Assembly (NCBI GenBank): GCA_002189035.1
Contig: NEEC01000012.1
Location: 434,001-498,000 of the forward strand
Length of the DNA stretch: 64,000 bases
DNA from: Utricularia gibba
Lineage: Eukaryota; Streptophyta; Magnoliopsida; Lamiales; Lentibulariaceae
Direction of reading: 5' to 3'
A program made the position numbers and the translations under genes. Positions 55,331-64,000 of this stretch are shown piece after piece (positions within the stretch are counted from its first letter, which is position 1; every line of letters starts with the position of its first letter). The notes under the pieces were generated by a model. The model had not been told where the DNA came from and did no database searches. It saw nothing but the letters and a program-made list of their open reading frames with translations.

Positions 55331-57122
55331 TTTCCATGAACTGTCCGTCTGATCCATCTTTCTGCTTAAAAAAAATAAAAAACAGCTTTTTCTCTGTAGC
55401 ATACAGATTTCCAGTGCGAGATTTTCCATTTGACCTATCGGCTTTGCTCATTTATGATGTATACAAGTGGCAAACGAGGGAGAACTACGCACATCAAGAA
55501 AACACATTTTGCATTTCAATCTTGTATTCTTACCCACACAACCAAAGGTTTCTCATTTGACATTCTTTGAACCTTAATAATCGAGCGCAGTTCAGATCCA
55601 TAGCACAAAAGAGCTGAGTATTTATGTCTTGGTTCTGTTCCTCCGGTGAGAATAAGGATACTTCAACAAGACGAGCATGCACAAGTCTTCTGTACTTCCC
55701 TCTACCGCTATGGAATCCTTCTGAAGAGCTCACACACACAGAATAATGGTGGGGTTCGGGCCACATTCATGATATGTAAATAGGATCCGACAAAGCATTG
55801 AAATCATTCATGAATCTGGATCGAAACTTTTTAAAAAATAAACATTATTATTTACATGAAATGACTCTATTAATCCGGTTTAATCCATGATTTTGAAATA
55901 TTAGGGTTTCAGGTGTATAAAAAGAAGATGGTACGAGGAGTAGGAGGAGCCATACAATTTTGAATGGTGAATTTAAAACCGAGGATGGTTGCTTATAGGT
56001 GTGGGCGTGTGGTGTTTGCTGGTAGGTTGGAGGTACAACTTAACTACTTCTGCAAGAATGAATGAATGAATGGAGAGTATGTTATTAATCAGGATTAAAT
56101 GTCCATACTTTGAGTAACAGCTTCTGCTCCAAGCCCATGCCGCCATTGCCATGAACCCTGGCTCTCTGTTCCTTTCCTGGGTTCATATATTTCCCTCCCA
56201 TGGAGCCACCCATTCACTGCAAAGATCTCCTTGTCCTTTTCCGAGAAATTATGCTGTGTCCTAAAAGGCAAATAATTTCTACAAAAAAGCAATGAAAATG
56301 GGGACCATCTTTTTAACTCTTAGTCCTACTACCGTCATCAGCTAGTCTCGCCAGAGGAAAACGATAACCCAGATTCATGGTTATGTTCACATCTCACAAC
56401 AAATAGCTTCGTTGACAGCGATTTTGCAGGTGGGCTTTCGTGTTCTTCCATCTTTTTGTTCAGTGAAGCGCAATTTTCATGTGGGTTGTGGTGGATTGGC
56501 TGCTTTTGTTTCACATTCACCTGGGAATGGAACCGAGACTTGTTGCCGGGGTTTGAGATCAGAGTGTTGCTCAAAGATGGAACCTTTTTCTATTCATCCA
56601 GTCGCTTAGATCCATCCCCAGTTTAAAATGTATTCAAGTGAATTGGAATTGTGAAAGTGCGCATGATCTCCTTTATTTGCGTAGTCACTGCTGCTTCTAC
56701 TTGGCTTTGGCACTGTTCTTTTCGATTGCGGAGTTTGGCATTTTATGATTTCTCTTTTACCGATCGATAGACTGACGGTTCAAAATTCCGAATCTCGCAT
56801 CTGCAGTATGTTAAAGTTTTCGCTTTTCAATTTTTATCGCGTTTTTACTTTCCCTCTATAATTCTTCATTTTTTGCTGATGGAGTCTGGATCAAGTTGGG
56901 TATAAACTCACACTGAATGGAGAACTCGGGCTATGCCCTCTGATTGCGTTATGAGGAACTTTTTTCTGAATAGTTTGCATCTGATTCAGTTACTTGTGTT
57001 CTTGTTCAGAACCTGGGTGTCTTTTTGTTTTTCTTTTTCCAGTTAAGACTACTCCAGTTTCAGAAGAAAGTGATCCAGTTTGAAGCGGGAGGACGCACAA
57101 TAAGCTCCTTTCACTCATCTAG
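55331..57122. other. Intergenic DNA and leader of the ARM/TPR gene
   Basis: No gene is firmly supported. Two minus-strand open stretches (56292-56095 and 56574-56338) have balanced amino-acid composition but no recognisable domain. The segment from about 56700 to 57122 is T-rich and probably contains the leader, perhaps with an intron, of the next gene. Confidence 0.45.
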
Positions 57123-59151
57123 ATGGATAAACTATCCTCTGATTGCCCATTTCCTGGATGCTTCTTCTGCGTCATGAAGGAAGGGAATCCGAACAAACGA
57201 CGGACGAGCTTGCTGAAGTTCTTCAGGGAGCTTCCTTCGCAGGATGATGACGGCCAAGTTCTTCCGATAAGTGGTCTTTGGAACACCGCCATGGCTCATC
57301 CCAATGATCCTGAGTTCATAGAGCTCGGAATCTTCGAGTGCATGGCAGCACTGATTTGGAAGGGGTTGAAGAACCGGAGATGGCTTTCCCATGACCAGAA
57401 CGTCTACATTCCCTACTACGCAGCTCACATCATTGGATCATACACAATGAACATGGAGGAGTTTGCCCAAATGGCTGTTCATGCTGGAGTCATCCCTCCC
57501 TTGGTTGAACTCCTGAGAGGAAGACTGACTTGGGTTGAACAGAGAGTGGCTGTTCGTGCTCTCGGCCACTTAGCCACGTACGCCACCACGTTTCCTGCCG
57601 TTGCAAGCCATGGGGAGATCCTGGAGCTGTCGATGCAGCTTGCCATGAGCTCTCTGGAAATCGTGTACACTCACTTCTACCAGTATGTAGACAGGAGACT
57701 CAGTTACCACTGTGACCTTCTAACCCGTGGCATGGGAGGCGTTGAAATGGAGTCCCGGAAGGCGGAGGAATGGGCCAGCCAGCTCCAGTGCTGGTCCCTT
57801 CAGCTCATCAACTGCTTTGCCTTCAAACCTGAGTTCATTCCACCATATGCAAACAAGAGTTTCTTGTGAAGCTTCCAGGCATGTGGGGTGGGCTTGTAAA
57901 CGAGAATTCTCCTGCTGGTATCGGACTCCTACGCACCATTTGCCATCTCAAGGCAGGAAGAGGACCCGTTGCTAGCTGCACTGGTGTTATCGACTCACTG
58001 TGTAACATCGCCCGATCTTCCGACGACTGGCAATACATGGCGATTGATTGTCTTCTTTGGTTGCTGCAAGACCCGGCAACTTGTCACAAGGTAGGGAGTT
58101 TCTTCTTTCCGTCAGCTTTTCTCAAGGCTGCTTGCTGTTTCTTAGTCTTCGACCAATGCAGGTTAGTGAGAGGGTCGTCCCTGCGCTAATGGATCTTGCA
58201 GAGATAACGACACTTGGTGACCGTAAAAAGCTCGGTGATTCGATTATGGATACGTTTGAAGAACTCATTGAGTCATCATCATCAGCTACTACATCCCAAC
58301 ACTTGATCAGCAGTGGAATCAAAGACGAGGTGGAGGAGCTCATCTCATCTCGGAAGCGATTGAAATGGGAGAAGACGATGCCTAAGGAGGATCTCCACAT
58401 CAAGCATGCTGCAGCTCTGGTCGTAAAACTGGAAGGGAATTCGCTTTTTTCATCTGGGGACATCACCGGCGCGGCGGCGAAGTACTCCGAGGCACTGGCC
58501 CTGTGTCCGATGAGATCAAAGAAGGAAAGGGTAGTATTGTACAGCAACCGTGCTCAGTGCCATCTTCTGTTGCAGCAGCCATTGGCCGCCATAAGCGATG
58601 CCACTCGAGCGCTCTCTCTTCACAACCCGATAAACCGCCATGCCCGGAGCCTGTGGAGGCGAGCGCAGGCGTATGACATTCTTGGATTAGCGAAGGAGAG
58701 TCTGCTGGATGCTATCATGTTCATCAACGAATTCTCACAGTCGAATGACCCTGATCTCTCCCTGCGGCAGAACAAGGTTCCGGTTTACGCCGAACGCCTG
58801 GTGAAGAAGCAAATGCGAGCGGCGTGGTTGTTCAGAGAAGCTGCAGTGAAGCATGGCGGCGTTCAGTGTGAAGGTGATGTTTATGGAGAAGAGAGCGATG
58901 ATTCCGAATGGGAAACTGCTAGTGAAAGCGAGATTGGAAAGGGTGATAATGATGAAGATGATGATGAAGAAGAAGAGGAGGAGGAGGAGGAGGATGTTGA
59001 GGACTTTGAAAGGAACGCCAGGCACAGTAAAGCTTCAAACAGAGGTATCCATCTCCTTCACAGCACCCCATGTTTCAAAACCATAACTTTTCCTTTATGA
59101 AATGCAGAGGCGAGAAGAAGGCACGCCTACAACTCAAGAGAAGAAGCCTGA
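57123..59151 (+). CDS. ARM-repeat/tetratricopeptide-repeat protein, three exons, one-base frameshift
   Basis: A plant-conserved protein of unknown biochemical role. It combines an armadillo-like N-terminal half with a TPR C-terminal half of the UNC-45/HSP-cochaperone sort. The start MDKLSSDCPFPGCFFCVMKE, then GLWNTAMAHPNDPEFIELGI and YIPYYAAHIIGSYTMNMEEF, are typical of the family. Exon 1 is 57123-58090, exon 2 is 58162-59056 and exon 3 is 59108-59151. The TPR block (HAAALVVKLEGNSLFSSGDI, VVLYSNRAQCHLLLQQPLAA, LWRRAQAYDILGLAKESLLD) precedes a strongly acidic Asp/Glu tail. In exon 1 the frame breaks at 57840-57845. The family reads KPEFIPTICKQEFL, but the sequence lacks one base (CCACC for CCAACC). 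A stop then follows at 57867-57869, while the rest continues in another frame. Confidence 0.88.
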
Positions 59152-59472
59152 GAATTGGTGTTGTTGTCCAGTTCCTACAAATATACACAGAACACATAAG
59201 AGAGCGGGTGCCTGAGTGAAAAGACGATGACTTTTGCCTGATTGTGAAGTTGAAGTTTTTGCTTGTTATATCACATGGTTTACATTAAATTCTTTTTTGT
59301 GAGTGCGTGGATCCAGTCCAGTAGAAGAGGAAATGCTGTACGCTGTCGTCTACAGTAAAACAAATCATCTGCTTCTGCGGCAGCAGTTCTGTTTGAACTC
59401 TAGAGGCTCTCATGTTGCTATAAAAATGTTACTATAAATAAAATAGAAGGGGAACAGAAGTAACTAACTGGT
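59152..59472. other. Convergent 3' regions of the ARM/TPR and SEC6 genes
   Basis: A 321-base tail-to-tail spacer that must hold both 3' UTRs. An AATAAA-like signal context (TATAAATAAAATAG) lies near 59434-59447. No coding sequence is seen. Confidence 0.6.
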
Positions 59473-62400
59473 TCAGGTGAATTTTCGCCAAAGGCGGTTC
59501 TTGGAAGAGGAAAGGGACTTGACCTTGGGGAAAACGAATCCTGCCTTTGGGGGGTTTCCATCCACCAGAGAGTTTTCATAAATCTCTTTGCACTCCTGAA
59601 CAACCTGCTCCCCAGAATAGAGAAAAGGACCATGTTTTTCAAGTCTGAGTTTTTGAGAAGCAACTTGAATCATAGAAAGAGTTACCTCCTTGGCATCCTT
59701 TCGGGGTATGCCTTCTCGCAAGCCAATAATCTTTTCGACAACTTCAGGCTGCATTTGTGAAAGTAAAAGGCATAAGACGGGACAAAGAAAGTCAAGGCAG
59801 TGCCGATGGCGGTGTTCCAGAGACTTACAGGACAGTCAGGTTGGTGTTCAAGGATGTTTGTGTACACCAGTGTGAAAGAATCTGGGCTCTCTGATGAAGC
59901 GAGCTCCCTCAGGTCAGCAAGTACTCTTACCCGGTTTTCGACTTTCTACACCATCAAAGATTTTACAGGGATGAACACTGATAGGAAAAGAAGCATTTTG
60001 GCGAGGAAAAACATTTTTTTTCATAGAGAGGTGAGGCATGGGAAGATTAATTTTAGACATGGCCAAGTAGAACTGACAGAAACACTTAGATGCAGCCGGA
60101 AGAAATCCAAAATAAATTCTTCATCAAGCTTCATCCTTTCAATGGTCTCTTCCTTGATATAGCTTTTCTGTATAGCCAGGAGACGCATACTCAAGTTCAA
60201 AACTTATAAACAAACATATATCGCATAAGGTATCTAACAAGTGGTCATGATAGAACCTGCACGAGCAGATGATCGACATAGACAACAATTGTTTCTTCCA
60301 GGCATGCCTCAACGAATCGTCTGAAGGATCTTTCTTCAATGAACCTATACAAGGAATAATAGCAGAATGACGGTTCACTGAAGAAAAATAGCAGAATGAT
60401 CCAAATGGATTAAAGCACGCACATTTTGACATCTGTGAAGTAATCCTCGAAAGTCACAATGAGGGATTCAGTCACCTGCCCTTCAAACCAATCTGAAGCA
60501 TGTACAGAAAAAGAGACCAACTTGATTCATTTCGTCACTTGCGCTAGTGTATCAAGCTCAACCTCAAAAATAGTCGCATGATTACCTCTCTGATACAATT
60601 TTACAATCAACTCTTGGACCCCCGGATCTTCAAAAATGACTCTCACAGTTTGATGAACAAATTCCTAGAAGATGAGAAAAAAAACCATATCATTTTTATG
60701 AGATCCCGAAAAACTCTGGTAACCAATCTAATGAACTAACTACTGAAAAGACAGAGACCTACTAAAAAGAAAGCCACTATAACAACTACTACCTTTGCAA
60801 CCTCAAGGAAGCCCTTGCATGTATCCTCAAAATTAACCTGCAGAAAGTTTCAGGAAGCAACTCAGAAGACATAAGCCACATTAAGCCAATATGCTGGTGC
60901 TTCCAATGAAGCGAAAAGTGCACAAGCACACTCAGCAATATTTAGCATATACGATCCTAAATAATGAAAGTTTTCCCAGAAAAGAGAAGGAGATGAGAAT
61001 ATTAAAGGTAAATGCAAGCACCTGCTCGGCATAGTTCTGTGGGAGAGCTTCAAGTATGCTAGAACTTAATTCCATCGAAAGATCATAACACCTAAGATTG
61101 TTATTGATCTGTCATTAAGTAAATTCTGTTACCATAATAAAAGACCAGCCTAAAAGTGCAGGAACAGTTACAAATCGAAAATAATATATTTACTGTTGCA
61201 CATAAAACTTCTAGACCGATCTCAGAGGCAGGTTCTTCCAATTTCTGCTTTTCCTCAATTTGAAAATCACTCATTACCTGAAATAAGATGGAAACAGGAG
61301 GCTAAATAATGGGGAAAACAGTTTGACATTTGCTTCACTGGGTCCGGTTTATATGATAGATTTCATCACTTTCGATCTTTATGATAGTCATCCAACCCCA
61401 ACAAGGTTAATGCACTTCAGTTTATTTATTATTACTGACATATGAAAAAAAATCACATACCCATGGAAGTGTAACACAGAACAAAAATAAGACAAATATG
61501 TCAACATGAACAATAATAATAACCCTAATGGACAAGCCAACGTGGTAATGAGATAGATTGCAAGCTAATCTTATGAAATCACCTGAATGATAGCTAATGA
61601 AATTCTGTATAACATGACATCAGTGCTTTTTTCCCGGACAATTTGTACTTGATCTCCAAGAATGCGAAACAAATCAACAGCAATCGGGGTATACAGTTTT
61701 CCTTCTTCTGTCTTCTTTGGTGGTTTAACCTTATCATCCTTAAGTAGGTTCATGTACCAATTCTGTACAGGAAGCATGCTCTGAATAACTTGACTGAAAG
61801 TTTGAGTGAATATGAGATAAATAAACATCAAGTAATCTGCTCACACGTGTTGTTGCTTGCATTCTCTCAACATAAGTATTTACAAAGGGGTCCATTGCAC
61901 CACTCTCTGAACAAACTTGGGCTAAAGAGTCATCAACACCAAGTCCAACAAGTGTTTCTTGATACTCAACTACCCAGGCAGTTACCTAAATTTGATGCAA
62001 CATGCTAATGATTAGACGCCATTTTTTTTTTATAGAAAACTGACACTCATGAACAGAAAATTCAAGGATGAAAACACGTGAGTAAATAGGAAACCTACCT
62101 TTACATGCATAACTAACATGAAAGAGAAGATTTCTTTTCAACAACAATAGATGCGCATCCAAAAACGTACCTTTAGTATGTCGGTGTTCCTTAAATCATT
62201 AGCTCTGTCGCTTAGGAGCCTGAGCCATCGGGTAAATCTCTCCGTATACAGATTAACCAAGAATTGGAATATTTCGTATCTGGAAAGACACAGAAATGGA
62301 AAGAACAATGAGAAGAAACACAATTTCAAGTAAATCAACCAAAGGTACAATGGAGGAAGTCAAAACTAGTCTCCTATCCGAAAATAATAAAATAAAGGAA

Positions 62401-64000
62401 AGAGTAAACTAACCTAGGAGGAAAGCAAGGAGAGACATAATCGTATAAATCTCCAAGTTCTTCACCAATCTGAAATATTTTCAGAAATTATCAATACATA
62501 ACACATGGAATGTACAGGTTTAGGCTGAAACAACAAAATCCAGCGACAAAGAAAACTCATGATACAAGTTCTCAAACTTGAAAACCTTTAACTGAATGCA
62601 AGATGGAGAGCAAGTCTGTCAACCTCAAGTATGGAATAAATGATAATAAACAAGCAAGTACCTTCTTGGCCTCCTCTAAAGCACCTTCCAGATCATCAAA
62701 TACAGCCTGTAAGGAAGCATTTGCACTTGAAAGCCATATTTACTACTTACCTTAAAAACACAGAGGACCTTAAATGAAGAAGAATGAAATATGAACCTCA
62801 GAGAGCAACTGACTAAATCTTTGTTCAACAGATTTTCTTATTTGCTCATAACATCTGTCTTTGTAACCTTTTCCTTGAGCCTTCAACTTCTGCCGTGCAT
62901 TTCTAGAGGCTGCTGTAGATTTCCTGTTTCCAAATGGAATATAACAAGGGAAAACGAGTGAGAGAATGGCCTTTTAGTTCATGAAAGGAAAATAAGGAGG
63001 TGTAGAACCAGAAAACGTCACATCTACATTCTAAAACAATGAAATGAAAAATATGAATGAATCAGGGAAATAAAAAAAAAGGTGGAGCAACAGTTAACAT
63101 GGTACTTTGAAATTTTACGAGAATTTTCCATATCTCCCCTCCTTCAGCCTCAACAGCTTCTTCAGCAAGTTGATCCAGAATTTCTTGCATTTCAATAACT
63201 CTTTGATTGCAAGAATAGAGGCAATGAAAAGATAAATAAGCATATAAGTAAGCAGTTAGTAAGTATACTTCAAAAAGGGGTACCTCAATGCACGAACCAG
63301 TGTTTGTGGACTGCAAAAAAAAAAGAAACGGTTAATCAAATCCAAAAGATCGACGTACAAACTAACAGGATGGACACTATTTCAAATTCATCATGAAGTA
63401 CAACCACAGACAGCAAAAGCTTTTACAGGCACTAGAATAAGGTCACCTTTCTTTAGCATGTTTATAGAAGTTTGATATATGGCCCCATAAAGTTTTCTCA
63501 AATGTTTCCCACGTGCGATCCACATCTTCAAAATATTCCCTGTGTAAATGAGATTTTACGTTGTCAAAAAAAAAAAATTCATACATATGCAAAAAAGTTC
63601 GCATTCTCACCTGAGACGACCAACCTCTTCTTCATGAGAAGATGCAGCAGCCAGTGCAAATCTTCGTTTCCCATCCAGCGCAGTTAGCCTCTAACATTGA
63701 TTCGATGAGGAAAAAAATCAATTCTTCCTTTTTTTAACGAGCCATCACAATCCTAGAGAACAGAACTAAACCTCATATGTGTTGATGAGTTCCTTGTCAT
63801 CGCTCAAGGAATTACGGGCTGCAGCAGCCTCAACGGAGATAGACAACATGCCCTCTACATCCTACAGTCTCATAAGAAAAGAAATGACAAGCGAGCAAAA
63901 AAACATTGTGCATCGTTGCATAGATACAACTTTACAGAAATGAAACTTGATCCCGAGAAAAGAAAATGAGCACCATTGATCTCACCTTCAGAGTAGTGTT
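59473..64000 (-). CDS. SEC6: Exocyst complex component SEC6, 5' end beyond the window
   Basis: Subunit of the octameric exocyst that tethers secretory vesicles to the plasma membrane. The stop is at 59475-59473; the 5' exons lie beyond 64000. In coding order the window holds [60 protein letters not shown] and [20 protein letters not shown]. It continues with [59 protein letters not shown] and [20 protein letters not shown]. Near the end are [17 protein letters not shown] and [20 protein letters not shown]. The protein ends [20 protein letters not shown] followed by RLWRKFT. There are many small exons with GT-AG joins, and I saw no frame break in those I translated. The match to plant SEC6 is continuous. 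Confidence 0.93.

Noticed and set aside
59591-59690. Apparent insertion in the SEC6 C terminus between KDAKE and VVQECKE
   Set aside because: It is an in-frame retained-looking intron with a GTAACT donor and GAGCAG acceptor; splicing restores the family sequence.

Overview
This is nuclear DNA from a flowering plant. The genes are intron-rich with canonical GT-AG introns. They encode plant-type families: a DRP2-class dynamin, a homomeric acetyl-CoA carboxylase, a GH3 beta-xylosidase, a GPI-anchored lipid-transfer protein and an exocyst SEC6. They are separated by AT-rich DNA holding decayed transposons and MITEs. I could not place the lineage more precisely from sequence alone.

Layout: 1-1144 is the upstream region of a dynamin-related protein 2 gene (1145-6638, +). 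A gene-poor AT-rich block follows (6.6-11.6 kb) with a hAT-like MITE. Next come ribosomal protein eL6 (11618-13164, -), whose second intron carries a tandemly duplicated structured unit; a decayed region with one exon-like fragment; an uncharacterised one-membrane-segment protein (15918-16523, +); a TM9/EMP70 endomembrane protein (17902-21024, +); a HIG1-domain mitochondrial protein (21878-22450, +); a broken BSD-domain gene (23807-24361, -); a GH3 beta-xylosidase (24697-27275, -); a SEN1-like helicase (29139-33933, +); a GPI-anchored nsLTP (34644-35440, +); cytosolic acetyl-CoA carboxylase (37148-47119, +); an IST1-like ESCRT regulator (47655-49577, +); a transposon graveyard (49.6-54.9 kb); an ARM/TPR protein (57123-59151, +); and the 3' part of exocyst SEC6 (59473 to the window edge, -).

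There is no operon-like organisation. Several genes share membrane-traffic themes (DRP2, TM9, IST1-like, SEC6), but I see no evidence that this clustering is functional. The best leads are three. First, a 244-bp tandem duplication inside the eL6 intron has helices and H/ACA-like boxes kept in both copies, making it a candidate intronic snoRNA pair. Second, a 731-bp Mutator-type MITE with about 125-bp terminal inverted repeats is inserted, with a 10-bp target duplication, into a decayed MULE transposase. Third, one-base frameshifts occur next to short homopolymers in eL6, acetyl-CoA carboxylase, the ARM/TPR gene and twice in the BSD gene; these look more like consensus errors than biology.
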